Made by a program: the position numbers and the translations under genes
Shown: positions 1 to 7,739 of the stretch, piece by piece
Layout: the number at the start of each line of letters is the position of its first letter
Numbering within the stretch: the stretch's first letter is position 1
Assembly (NCBI GenBank): GCA_964476515.1
Contig: CAYZAY010000038.1
Location: forward strand, 1 to 20,526
From: JASMHC01 sp964476515
GTDB taxonomy: Bacteria; Pseudomonadota; Alphaproteobacteria; Rhodobacterales; Rhodobacteraceae
Length of the DNA: 20,526 nucleotides
Reading direction: 5' to 3'
The notes under the pieces: generated by a model
The model's database searches: none
What the model was told of the DNA's origin: nothing
What the model saw: the letters and a program-made list of their open reading frames with translations, nothing else

Positions 1-39
1 GTCACAGTCAAGCGCACTAAACGCTTTAATATCAAGCAT
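1..39 (-). CDS. Possible N-terminus of a divergent regulator (partial)
   Basis: An ATG at 39-37 on the minus strand opens a frame that runs off the window edge and reads MLDIKAFSALDCD. An in-frame stop lies a short way upstream, so the start is plausible, but no clear Shine-Dalgarno sequence precedes it. The opening resembles the start of LysR-type regulators, and a LysR-type regulator divergent from a choline-sulfatase gene is a known arrangement. Thirteen residues cannot prove a family. A competing reading is a plus-strand gene tail ending at the TAG at 58-60. Confidence 0.3.
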   Translation of the reverse strand, partial: MLDIKAFSALDCD

Positions 40-109
40 ATTCAATGGGTTATCAATTAGGTATTATTTTACCTCATTATTTTGATAGGTATTTGGGGCC
101 TGTGTCGCA

Positions 110-133
110 ATTGGGCAATCACTTTGGCGATTG
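110..133. promoter_or_regulatory. Inverted repeats upstream of the sulfatase gene
   Basis: Two overlapping dyads sit between the divergent partial gene and the sulfatase start: ATTG-GG-CAAT at 110-119, and CAATC (116-120) with GATTG (129-133) separated by eight bases. The second has roughly the spacing of a LysR-type operator. This is pattern recognition only; short dyads occur by chance in A/T-rich DNA. Confidence 0.25.
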
Positions 134-164
134 GCTGGCATTCTGAGCACAACAGGGAACCAAA

Positions 165-1685
165 ATGACCAACAATCCAAACATCTTGTTCTTCCAAGTC
201 GATCAGCTGTCCGCCAACGCACTGCGCAGCTATGGTAACACGTTTTGCATAGCTCCAAATTTAGACAAGCTAGCCAATACGGGTGTGGTGTTTGAACAGG
301 CTTATTGCAACTTCCCTCTATGCGCCCCATCGCGCGCGTCCATGGCAACGGGTCAACTGTGCTCATCCATCGGGGCCTTTGACAACGCGGCCGAGCTTCC
401 GGCCCATATTCCGACTTACGCCCATTATCTTCGGGACATGGGGTATCAAACGATCCTATCGGGAAAGATGCATTTCATCGGGCCGGATCAGCATCACGGG
501 TTTGAAAAGAGGCTAACGCCTGATCTTTACCCTGCAGACTTCGCTTGGGTGCCCAATTGGGAAAACGAAGGCAAACGCGACACCAATGACGCACGGGGAG
601 TGACTATTTCCGGCGTCGCCAAGCGCACGGTTCAAATGGAGTTCGACGAGCAAGTCACCCGATGTGCTATTTCCGAACTAAGCACACTGGCCCAATCAGA
701 AGACAACCGCCCGTTCTTCATGCAAGTATCGTGGTCACATCCACACGATCCATTCCTCTGCCCCCCTGAATATTGGGATCTATATGATGGTGTGGACATT
801 CCCCCACCTACCGTCGGATCGCTTTCAGCAGATGAACATGACACCCATTCTGTGCGGACATTGTCAGATTTTGGAATGCTTGAATATCCGTTCACCGACG
901 AAGAAATCAATCGGGCGCGTCGTGCGTATTTTGGGTCGATATCCTACGTCGACAAAATGCTGGGCGAAGTTCTTGAAGCTTTGAAGCAAAATGGATTGGC
1001 TGAAAACACGGCGATTGTTTTCACATCGGATCACGGGGAAATGCTGGGGGAACGCGGCATCTGGTTCAAGAAACACTTTTTCGAAGATTCCCTGAAGGTT
1101 CCGCTTTTTGTTTCTGCGCCATGGATTCAAGCAAGCCGAATATCAACACATGCGTCCCTAGTGGACCTTCTTCCTACATTCTGTGCTCTCGCAAGTGGGG
1201 GACCTTGGGACAACGCGGTAGAGCCCATCGAAGGCGTTGACCTTACGGTGCTAATTGCTTCCCCAGAATCCCAATCCGAACGGGCTGTCTACGCCGAGTA
1301 CCTAGCCGAGGCGACGCCTGATCCGATCTTTATGATCCGCAAGGGTGACTTTAAGTTCATAACTTCAAAATCCGATCCGCCGCTTCTATTCAACGTATCA
1401 AAAGATCCGAACGAACTAGATAATCTGGCACGTCTTCCCGCGTACAAAACCCAACTGGCAGAATTTCAGCACCTAGCAGATGAAAAATGGATTGCTGAAG
1501 ATATCATGGCCGCCATACTGCGCAGCCAGTCCAGACGGTTGTTAGTACGCTCCGCCATGTCCCAAGGTACACCAACCCGATGGAACCACGACGAAGGCCC
1601 TGACGAGCAAGTCCCATGGTATCGTGGTCAGGGAAGCTACAACGATTGGGCATTTGCGTATGAGCCTGTGGAAGACGGCGATTAA
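165..1685 (+). CDS. betC: Choline-sulfatase-like sulfatase
   Basis: Type I sulfatase of 506 residues, predicted to hydrolyse an organic sulfate ester, probably choline-O-sulfate to choline and sulfate, in the cytoplasm (no signal peptide is visible). The signature CAPSR at 53-57 has Cys53 as the residue normally oxidised to formylglycine. Other active-site elements are the N-terminal Asp of VDQ at 12-14, SGKMH at 99-103, HPHD at 192-195, and TSDHGE at 287-292 followed by Lys302/303. The C-terminal stretch around 450-500 (SQSRRLLVRSAM, then TRWNHDEG) resembles the extension typical of choline-sulfatases, which favours this substrate over a generic arylsulfate. The ATG follows AACAGGGAA at a normal distance. 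The bet oxidation genes and choline transporter are not in the window. Sulfatase membership is firm; the exact substrate is inferred. Confidence 0.8.
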   Translation: MTNNPNILFFQVDQLSANALRSYGNTFCIAPNLDKLANTGVVFEQAYCNFPLCAPSRASMATGQLCSSIGAFDNAAELPAHIPTYAHYLRDMGYQTILSGKMHFIGPDQHHGFEKRLTPDLYPADFAWVPNWENEGKRDTNDARGVTISGVAKRTVQMEFDEQVTRCAISELSTLAQSEDNRPFFMQVSWSHPHDPFLCPPEYWDLYDGVDIPPPTVGSLSADEHDTHSVRTLSDFGMLEYPFTDEEINRARRAYFGSISYVDKMLGEVLEALKQNGLAENTAIVFTSDHGEMLGERGIWFKKHFFEDSLKVPLFVSAPWIQASRISTHASLVDLLPTFCALASGGPWDNAVEPIEGVDLTVLIASPESQSERAVYAEYLAEATPDPIFMIRKGDFKFITSKSDPPLLFNVSKDPNELDNLARLPAYKTQLAEFQHLADEKWIAEDIMAAILRSQSRRLLVRSAMSQGTPTRWNHDEGPDEQVPWYRGQGSYNDWAFAYEPVEDGD

Positions 1686-1720
1686 TAGGACCACAAACCA
1701 CCAACAGATTTCGGTATACA

Positions 1721-1760
1721 ATTGTCCACAGTTCAAGACAAAAGCAGAACGTTGGACAAT
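1721..1760 (+). repeat. Long imperfect inverted repeat downstream of sulfatase
   Basis: ATTGTCCA at 1721-1728 pairs perfectly with TGGACAAT at 1753-1760. After a two-base mismatch on each side, GTTC (1731-1734) pairs with GAAC (1747-1750), leaving a 12-base loop. No U-tract follows, so it is not a standard intrinsic terminator. It could stabilise the sulfatase mRNA 3' end or be an operator. Confidence 0.45.
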
Positions 1761-1864
1761 GAAGCCGTCAGGGTGCGTCACAAATATATAAGCAATTATT
1801 ATTGCAACAAAAAAACATCTATTAGCCTGTTGACGGGTCTCTCAATACTTCGTAGTTTGCGGCC

Positions 1865-1935
1865 AATAATTAAGTCGGCCCAGTCCGACGGGGAGAGAAT
1901 ATAGAAAAGGCCGCGCTGCTCGCGGCCTTTTCTTT
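1865..1935 (+). ncRNA. Candidate small RNA of about 70 nt
   Basis: A promoter-like pair, TTGACG (1830-1835) and TAGTTT (1853-1858) with 17-base spacing, would start transcription near 1865. The transcript would contain a 5-bp hairpin GTCGG/CCGAC (1874-1889), a purine-rich single-stranded linker GGGGAGAGAATATAG (about 1890-1904) and an 11-bp terminator hairpin. Hairpin, exposed linker and terminator is a layout common in bacterial small RNAs. The -10 match is weak, and the terminator may simply serve the sulfatase mRNA. Confidence 0.3.
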
Positions 1936-1937
1936 TT
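1905..1937 (+). terminator. Intrinsic terminator
   Basis: Perfect 11-bp stem: AAAAGGCCGCG (1905-1915) with CGCGGCCTTTT (1921-1931), a 5-base loop, then CTTTTT. The A-run before the stem means it could work in either direction. It separates the sulfatase unit from the IalB-family gene. Confidence 0.85.
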
Positions 1938-2045
1938 GGGTGGTCTGGCATCCGCATGATTTTGCCACCCGAAGAAGCAATGACTGACAACATGCCTCTC
2001 TCATGCTATGCCAACACAAAACACACTCAACACAGCAGGCACACT

Positions 2046-2612
2046 ATGATCTTTAGATCGCTACTTTTATCAGCACTTATCGCGGTTACTTCAGTTTCAT
2101 TTGCAGTCGCTCAGGAAGAAACCCAACAAACAGTCACGTACGAGGATCTACCAAACGGAACCTTGTACTTTAAAGAAACCTTTCAGGATTGGCGGCTTAG
2201 ATGTCTTAAGAACGTCAAAGACAAGGACGAATGTCACCTTCACCAGCTATTAAAGGGCACCAGTGGAAACACCGTCGCACAGATCACAGTCTTTAATTTC
2301 CCTAATGCTGACGGTGCAGCAATCGCTGGTGCGAACGTGACTGTTCCGCTGGAAACCGCACTCCGTGAAAACTTGAAGATGCGCATCGACGACAAGCAAG
2401 CAAAAGCCTATCCGTTCTCATATTGCGACAGCGTTGGCTGTCATGCACGTCTTGGTCTAACAGCAGTTGAGATCAAGTGGATGCAAGACGGCCAGTCAGC
2501 CAAAATTGCAACCGTCCCATATCGCGGCGCGCAGGAACCGGTCATCGTTGACCTTTCGCTAAGCGGCTTTACCGCTGGATACAAAACACTGGTCGAAATC
2601 AATCAACAGTAG
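2046..2612 (+). CDS. IalB-family secreted protein
   Basis: Secreted or periplasmic protein of 188 residues in the invasion-associated locus B (IalB) family, which is widespread in alphaproteobacteria, mostly of unknown function, and not evidence of pathogenicity. A signal peptide spans about residues 1-22, with predicted cleavage at AVA-QEE. The core starts at FQDWRLRC (46-53) and carries two cysteine pairs (Cys53/Cys63 and Cys127/Cys132) that could form disulfides in the periplasm. The frame is open back to 1956, but the ATG at 2046 is preferred because it places the signal peptide at the N-terminus and has AGCAGG upstream. The gene is convergent with the ketoacyl synthase gene; only three bases separate their stop codons. 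Confidence 0.8.
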   Translation: MIFRSLLLSALIAVTSVSFAVAQEETQQTVTYEDLPNGTLYFKETFQDWRLRCLKNVKDKDECHLHQLLKGTSGNTVAQITVFNFPNADGAAIAGANVTVPLETALRENLKMRIDDKQAKAYPFSYCDSVGCHARLGLTAVEIKWMQDGQSAKIATVPYRGAQEPVIVDLSLSGFTAGYKTLVEINQQ

Positions 2613-2615
2613 ATG

Positions 2616-3824
2616 TTAGATTTTCTTAAGCGCCAAAACCGCGTTTAAGCCACCAAAGGCAAACGCATTTGAGAGGGCAACGTTCACGTTGGCCTCTCTT
2701 GCCTCGTTTGGAACTACGTCCAAAGCACAATCAGGGTCTGGTTCTTCATAACCGATCGTTGGGGCAATCACCCCATCACGAAGCGCCATGATGCATGCCA
2801 GTAGCTCAACAGCCCCTGTAGCGCCGATAAGATGGCCGTGCATCGATTTTGTCGACGAAATCATAAGGCTGTCTGCGTGCGCGCCAAAAGCGTCGGCGAC
2901 AGCGGCACATTCGGTTCGGTCATTCGCCGCTGTGCCTGTTCCGTGGGCATTGACGTAGCCGACCTCTGATCCATTCAGACCAGCGTCGTTCAAAGCGCCC
3001 TTAATAGCCCGTGCAGCACCCTGTTTGGACGGCATCACGATATCGGATGCGTCGGATGACATTGCATAGCCACAAACCTCGGCCAGTATGTCCGCTCCGC
3101 GGGCTTTGGCGTGCTCATATTCTTCAAACACAAAGATACCGGCACCTTCTCCCTGAACCATCCCGTTGCGGTTGGCACTAAACGGACGGCACGCATCACG
3201 GGACATGACCCGCAGGCCTTCCCAAGCTTTGACGCCACCGAAACACAGCATGCTTTCTGATCCACCGGTGATCATCGCAGGAGACATGCCAGCGCGGACC
3301 ATCTGGAACGCCTGCGCCATTGCATGATTAGACGACGCACAAGCGGTCGATACTGTGAACGACGGACCCTTTAGATTGTATGCCATGCTGACATGGCTAG
3401 CGGCCGCGTTGTTCATCAGCTTTGGCACGACAAACGGGTGAACCCTGTTCTTACCGTCTTCATAAACGGACCGATAGTTGTCATCCCAAGTGGACACCCC
3501 ACCGCCAGCGGTCCCCAACACAACACCGGATTTTGCAGCTAGTTCGCCTACAAACGTCAAACCGGATTGCTGGATAGCTTCCTCGGCCGCCAATAGCGTG
3601 AACTGCGAAAAGCGGTCATAGAGCGATATCTGTTGGCGATTGAATTTGGTCTCGGGGTCGTAGTCCTTTACCTGTCCGCCAATGCGGATCGACAATCGTT
3701 CTACGTCGCGAAACTCAAGAGGACCAATGCCGCAGCGGCCTTCGCGCATGGCTTCAAGCGTTTGGGGGACAGATTTTCCCAGGGCGTTTATTGTCCCTGC
3801 CCCGGTGATGACTACGCGTTTCAA
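2616..3824 (-). CDS. Beta-ketoacyl-ACP synthase (FabF/KAS II type)
   Basis: Condensing enzyme of 402 residues that extends an acyl chain with malonyl-ACP. The thiolase-fold triad is complete: Cys162 in TACASS, His294 in NAHGTGT, and His331 in GHLIGATGA; the family opening KRVVITGAG is at 2-10. The start codon is TTG: its first base follows the acyl carrier protein reading closely, and TTG overlaps that gene's TGA stop as TTGA (3824-3821), implying coupled translation. Adjacent ACP and LpxD-like genes suggest it makes or elongates a special acyl chain for envelope lipid rather than serving bulk fatty acid synthesis. The housekeeping fabF is normally beside fabD/fabG/acpP, which are absent here. 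The family is certain; the specialised role is inferred. Confidence 0.88.
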   Translation of the reverse strand: MKRVVITGAGTINALGKSVPQTLEAMREGRCGIGPLEFRDVERLSIRIGGQVKDYDPETKFNRQQISLYDRFSQFTLLAAEEAIQQSGLTFVGELAAKSGVVLGTAGGGVSTWDDNYRSVYEDGKNRVHPFVVPKLMNNAAASHVSMAYNLKGPSFTVSTACASSNHAMAQAFQMVRAGMSPAMITGGSESMLCFGGVKAWEGLRVMSRDACRPFSANRNGMVQGEGAGIFVFEEYEHAKARGADILAEVCGYAMSSDASDIVMPSKQGAARAIKGALNDAGLNGSEVGYVNAHGTGTAANDRTECAAVADAFGAHADSLMISSTKSMHGHLIGATGAVELLACIMALRDGVIAPTIGYEEPDPDCALDVVPNEAREANVNVALSNAFAFGGLNAVLALKKI

Positions 3825-4078
3825 GATTGTGCCTTAACCAGCGCTTCTACCGCGCTGACAATCGACGCTACCGAAGATATATCAAAATCGCTTTCAGAGG
3901 GGTCGTTTGCATTAAACGGCACCTGAATGTCGAAGGCTTCTTCAATCGCAAAGATGCTTTCAACCGAACCCAGGCTATCAATGCCCAAATCCTCTAACGT
4001 GCTTTCCATTGTGACGTCAGATACTTCCAGAACGGCCTGTTCAGCGATAATTTCGATAATCTTATCTTTTACACTCAA
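3821..4078 (-). CDS. Acyl carrier protein (specialised)
   Basis: Acidic protein of 85 residues with the phosphopantetheine site GIDSLGS; Ser35 is the attachment residue. It is slightly longer than housekeeping AcpP and has an extra segment after helix III (PFNANDPSESDFDIS, about 54-68), somewhat like the dedicated ACPs used for very-long-chain lipid A acyl groups in rhizobia. It is preceded by AAAGGAAC eight bases from a TTG start; no in-frame ATG gives a sensible ACP N-terminus. It sits between an LpxD-like acyltransferase and a ketoacyl synthase, so it probably carries the acyl chain from one to the other. Its substrate cannot be read from the sequence. Confidence 0.85.
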   Translation of the reverse strand: MSVKDKIIEIIAEQAVLEVSDVTMESTLEDLGIDSLGSVESIFAIEEAFDIQVPFNANDPSESDFDISSVASIVSAVEALVKAQS

Positions 4079-4112
4079 CGCTCTGTTCCTTTGCGGTACT
4101 TTCGTGCGTGAT

Positions 4113-5204
4113 TTACTCGGTCTTATCGCTGTTGAAAACAGATTTCTTGAGCGCGTCGATATCCTTTAGCAATCGCGGCAAACGTCTGGAAGCTTTGTAA
4201 ATCTCAACATGAGCATCCATTTTAACCGCTGGATAACCAAGCACCGCGCGACCAGCAGGTACGTTTGAAAGGATTTTACTACCGCCGCCTGCGATAACAC
4301 CATCACCGACGGTGACGTTATCAGCGACGCCGGTCTGCCCACCCAAAACGACGTAATTGCCGATGATCGTTGACCCTGCGACACCTGCCTGTGCGCATAG
4401 CAAAGTGTGATCACCAATAACAACGTTGTGCCCAATCTGGACGAGGCTATCGGCCTTGACGCCATTTCCAATCTTCGTGGGACGAACCGTTCCGCGATCA
4501 ACAGATGTCAGAGACCCAAGTTCAACATCGTCGCCAATTACGATGCCACCCAAAGAATGGATACGTGCCCAAGCCTGTCCTTGGGCGTTCATGTCGGCCC
4601 CAAGGGAGTCCCTTGTTTCTTCAACGGCGGATATTTCGGGTGTGACGAACGAAAACCCGTCCCCGCCGACTGATACATTTTGCTGCGCGATAAAGCGGTC
4701 CCCAATTTGGACGTCCGCCCCGATTTTTGTTCCTTCACGCAACAGGCATTCCTTGCCAATCACACTTCCGGTTCCCACAAAAACCTGAGGGCCAACTACG
4801 CTACCGCGTCCAATCCTGACGTTGGCTGCAATCACTGAAAGGGGGCCAATGCTGACGCCTTCGGCAATGTCTGCTGTCGGGTCGATGACGGCAGATGGGT
4901 GAATGCCCCGTCCAAAGCCTTGACCCTGATCCAACAAAGCCGACAAACCTGACAGCGAATAGCGCGGGCGCGTCGGTAGGATTGCGGCCTCGAGACCCAG
5001 TGATTTCCAGTCAGCGCCCTGCCAAAGCATTCCAACCCTAGCGGAACCCTCACCAATGCTTTCCGCGTATTTAGGGTCCATCGCAAGCGCGATCTGGGAC
5101 GCTGTCGCCAATACGGGTTCAGTAACACCATCAACGACGATTGACGTATCGCCTTGGGCCTCAACACCAAGAGATTTGGCTATTTCAGCGACTGTGTGGC
5201 CCAT
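4113..5204 (-). CDS. LpxD-like N-acyltransferase
   Basis: Protein of 363 residues in the family of UDP-3-O-acylglucosamine N-acyltransferase. After an N-terminal uridine-binding-type domain (about 1-100) comes a long left-handed beta-helix of hexapeptide repeats (about 100-325) and a C-terminal helical tail (330-363). The catalytic histidine is His259 in LVQIGHNVVIGDH. The open frame extends to 5351, but the ATG at 5204 has AAGGAT at ideal spacing and matches family length (about 340-360). LpxD for lipid A is normally encoded with fabZ and lpxA near bamA; none is here, so this may be a second LpxD-type enzyme with its own ACP and synthase. Family assignment is strong; identity as the housekeeping lpxD is doubtful. 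Confidence 0.85.
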   Translation of the reverse strand: MGHTVAEIAKSLGVEAQGDTSIVVDGVTEPVLATASQIALAMDPKYAESIGEGSARVGMLWQGADWKSLGLEAAILPTRPRYSLSGLSALLDQGQGFGRGIHPSAVIDPTADIAEGVSIGPLSVIAANVRIGRGSVVGPQVFVGTGSVIGKECLLREGTKIGADVQIGDRFIAQQNVSVGGDGFSFVTPEISAVEETRDSLGADMNAQGQAWARIHSLGGIVIGDDVELGSLTSVDRGTVRPTKIGNGVKADSLVQIGHNVVIGDHTLLCAQAGVAGSTIIGNYVVLGGQTGVADNVTVGDGVIAGGGSKILSNVPAGRAVLGYPAVKMDAHVEIYKASRRLPRLLKDIDALKKSVFNSDKTE

Positions 5205-5238
5205 ACAGCGGATCCTTTTGCCTTTTAATGGCAAAGGT

Positions 5239-6852
5239 TTATCCCGCTTCACCCAACAGCGCCACCCCTGCTTGTTCCAGAGCTTCCCAAATCCGGCCAT
5301 CTCGGCCATAGACGTCTCGGCGATATTCCATGCGTCCTTCGGGGTCACCAACGGCTGTTCGATAGATCAGATGCACAGGAACGTGTTTTTCAAGCGGAAT
5401 TATAGTCTCGGCTTGGTCTCCCAACGCTTCAAGGAACACTTCCTGAGGTTCATCCGTTTGAACGGCAAGCAACGCATAGGCAAAGTCAAAGGGATCCTGA
5501 AGTCGGATACATCCATGACTAAATGCACGCCGTTCTTCAGCAAACAGGCTTTTTGCAGGGGTATCGTGCAGATATATATTGTAACGGTTCGGGAACATGA
5601 ATTTCACTAAACCAAGTGCATTCGAAGTTGACGGTGGCTGCTTCATGTCGAAGGGGAAATCTTCTTCGGTGAAGTTTGTGAAATCAATCCTTTGCCGTTC
5701 AACCAATTCGCCTTCGGGATCAAAGAGATTAAGGAAGTCCAACGCAAACCGGTCTTCTTTGAGCAACGGTAAGTATTCTTTCGTCGCAATTGACCTGGGT
5801 ACGTTCCAAGTCGGGTTCACCACCATATGTTCGATCTTGTCAGAGAACTCTGGGCTTTGACGGTCTTCATCTGGGTGACCAACGACTGAACGTGTCTGAA
5901 ACGTCACTTCACCGTCATCGAAAATACGCGCGTTGAAATCTGCCAGATTAACAAGAACGTGCCTCTGACCCCGTTCCATATTGGTCCAACGTTCGCGTTC
6001 CATGGCTACAACAACCGCTTTCAAACGTGCTGTGGCCGTCATGTTCAGCATTTCGGTTGTTGAGGGACCAACAATGCCATCGGACTTCAATCCGTGATCT
6101 TCTTGAAACTCAACAATCGCGTCTTCAAGCTCCTGATTGAAGACAAAGCTGAAGCTTTTTTCAAGATACCCTAGTTCAATCAAGCGGTTACGGATCGCAG
6201 CTATTCGATCCCCACGTGCACCCTGACCGATTAGATCACCGCCCGGAACGTCATCGCCCCAGCCACCAGAACTTACGACATCTCTGAGACGCATTTTTTC
6301 TACAGCGAGGCGCGAGTATTCGGCAGACGTTGGTGCAAGTGCGCGGAAATATGCGGCGGGGGTGCTTTTCTCAAGCGCGGTCAAATAGGTGATCCGCTTG
6401 CGATATGGCACTTTACGAACGATACCTTCATCAACGTCATGCGGTATTAACACACCAGTTTGGATGTCACGGGCAAACGTCAAAAACACTTGCGAAAACG
6501 AAACTTCAAGCTCAGCCAGCTCTGTTTGGTTCTTGGCCGTCACGATTTGGCGCTTCAACTCAGCCGCCCGATACTTTGAATAAGGCAGCCCGTGAAAGTC
6601 AGAGGTTTCAAGGACAGCTAGGAAAGCGTCGCGGCGTTCGCGGTCCTCTTTGTTTCGGCCAGTCCAAAGGGGCTGATACGAATTTTCCTGATAAAACTTA
6701 GCAAGATCCTTGTCTGCGCGGCTCGCTTCCGCGACCGCCAGTCGATACGCAGCGGTCGTGAAATCAGCTGCAACAGGGGTCGCGGAACCAACACCCGAAA
6801 GCAACGCTAACGTGGCAGAAAACACTAAGCCTTTTCCAAAGCTCATAACCAT
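5239..6852 (-). CDS. ldtD: L,D-transpeptidase of the LdtD/YcbB type
   Basis: Periplasmic enzyme that makes 3-3 crosslinks between meso-diaminopimelate residues of peptidoglycan. With the start at 6852 it has 537 residues: a hydrophobic signal segment (about 8-30), an N-terminal scaffold, a peptidoglycan-binding domain (about 215-270, GDRIAAIRNRLIELGYL to GIVGPSTTEML), and a YkuD catalytic domain (about 299-500) with the motif SHGCIR; His446 and Cys448 are catalytic. Start choice is uncertain: the frame is open to 6927, with ATGs at 6888, 6852 and 6846. GAGCGGG lies upstream of 6852 and gives a compact signal peptide. The LpxD-like gene starts 34 bases downstream. A mepK-like gene is divergent, matching the ycbB-ycbK pairing in Escherichia coli. 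Confidence 0.87.
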   Translation of the reverse strand: MVMSFGKGLVFSATLALLSGVGSATPVAADFTTAAYRLAVAEASRADKDLAKFYQENSYQPLWTGRNKEDRERRDAFLAVLETSDFHGLPYSKYRAAELKRQIVTAKNQTELAELEVSFSQVFLTFARDIQTGVLIPHDVDEGIVRKVPYRKRITYLTALEKSTPAAYFRALAPTSAEYSRLAVEKMRLRDVVSSGGWGDDVPGGDLIGQGARGDRIAAIRNRLIELGYLEKSFSFVFNQELEDAIVEFQEDHGLKSDGIVGPSTTEMLNMTATARLKAVVVAMERERWTNMERGQRHVLVNLADFNARIFDDGEVTFQTRSVVGHPDEDRQSPEFSDKIEHMVVNPTWNVPRSIATKEYLPLLKEDRFALDFLNLFDPEGELVERQRIDFTNFTEEDFPFDMKQPPSTSNALGLVKFMFPNRYNIYLHDTPAKSLFAEERRAFSHGCIRLQDPFDFAYALLAVQTDEPQEVFLEALGDQAETIIPLEKHVPVHLIYRTAVGDPEGRMEYRRDVYGRDGRIWEALEQAGVALLGEAG

Positions 6853-7175
6853 AAAACAGACCCGCTCAGACCTTTGCTTCTTATTCATACAGTTTTGAAC
6901 AGATTCACAACTGGATTGTCCATTCACAAAACCGACAAATTAGAAATCTCTTTTTTAGCGATGTTTCGAGGCATCATTAACGCCTTGATCGGGTTTGAAA
7001 AACCAAATTTCACTGAATTTTCAAGCGATTTCCCGCCAAGGAAACGGTTTTTTCACTTTTTCGAAACGAAACACTTTTCTGAAAACGTCTCATATGACAT
7101 AAAGCGCTTGCATCTGGGGATGTTAATTCGTCACCGGTCAAAAGATCGGGACGCAGAGGACGGGACTGACAGTCT
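6853..7175. promoter_or_regulatory. Divergent intergenic region between ldtD and mepK
   Basis: This 323-base A/T-rich stretch must carry the promoters for both crosslink enzymes. No convincing -35/-10 pair was found for either side. It contains the dyad TTTCG-AAA-CGAAA (7059-7071), flanked by two copies of CACTTTT (7054-7060 and 7072-7078), 18 bases apart. This could be a regulator site, but no known family is recognised. Confidence 0.35.
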
Positions 7176-7739
7176 ATGACGACCAGCAGGGGTTTCACCC
7201 GGCGAGGCTTGATAAAAGCATTCGCAGCGACCGCGATTACGGCGGCGCCAACCTTTTCCAGCGCAGCAGGATTCCTTCGTGGTGCAGGCGATATCCGCCG
7301 TCTCTCTATCCATTCGCAAAAGACCGGTGAAAGCGTAGACACGATCTACTGGATCGATGGCGAATACATCACCGACGCTCTGGCCGAGATCAACTATCTG
7401 ATGCGCGACTGGCGTAATGGCCAGATTAAACGGATTGATACACGAACAATCGATATCATGGCCGCGTCCCACAACATCATGGGCACAACCGAACCTTATC
7501 TGTTGCTGTCTGGTTACCGCAGCAAAGCCACCAACGCGATGCTGCGCCGTCAGTCTAGGAATGTTGCGAAAAATTCGCTTCACATCAAAGGCCAAGCAGC
7601 AGATCTACGCTTGGGTTCCCGTTCAGTTAAACAGATGGCTAAAGCAGCCGCCTCTTGCAGTGCAGGCGGTGTTGGGCGTTACTATGGCTCGAACTTTGTT
7701 CACATGGACTGCGGCGACGTTCGCACCTGGAACGGCTAA
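7176..7739 (+). CDS. mepK: MepK/YcbK-type murein endopeptidase (M15/DUF882)
   Basis: Zinc metallopeptidase of 187 residues in the M15-like DUF882 family. E. coli MepK of this family hydrolyses 3-3 crosslinks, the product of L,D-transpeptidases. A Tat signal is visible: TRRGLIK (8-14) followed by an Ala-rich stretch and a likely cleavage site near 28-31, so export in folded form is expected. Metal ligands are His136 and Asp143 in SLHIKGQAADL and His176 in FVHMDCG; SGYRS at 112-116 is also characteristic. AGAGGA lies about 15 bases before the ATG, a somewhat long spacing. It is divergent from the L,D-transpeptidase gene. Its TAA stop overlaps the stop of the convergent lipoprotein gene. Confidence 0.85.
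   Translation: MTTSRGFTRRGLIKAFAATAITAAPTFSSAAGFLRGAGDIRRLSIHSQKTGESVDTIYWIDGEYITDALAEINYLMRDWRNGQIKRIDTRTIDIMAASHNIMGTTEPYLLLSGYRSKATNAMLRRQSRNVAKNSLHIKGQAADLRLGSRSVKQMAKAAASCSAGGVGRYYGSNFVHMDCGDVRTWNG

Larger units (their letters stand above)
1686..2045. other. 360-base non-coding region with several RNA-like structures
   Basis: No convincing gene lies here. In order it holds a long imperfect hairpin (1721-1760), a small dyad GCAAT-TATT-ATTGC (1792-1805), a promoter-like pair (1830-1858), a short hairpin (1874-1889), a purine-rich linker (about 1890-1904) and a strong intrinsic terminator (1905-1935). Beyond that is a second GGGTGG/CCACCC pairing (1938-1943 with 1965-1970) before the IalB-family gene. 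The terminator lies 220 bases past the sulfatase stop, so it either ends a long sulfatase 3' untranslated region or belongs to a separate short transcript. Confidence 0.5.

Noticed and set aside
2046..2612. IalB-family protein as a virulence factor
   Set aside because: The family name comes from Bartonella; members are common in free-living alphaproteobacteria, and nothing here suggests host invasion.
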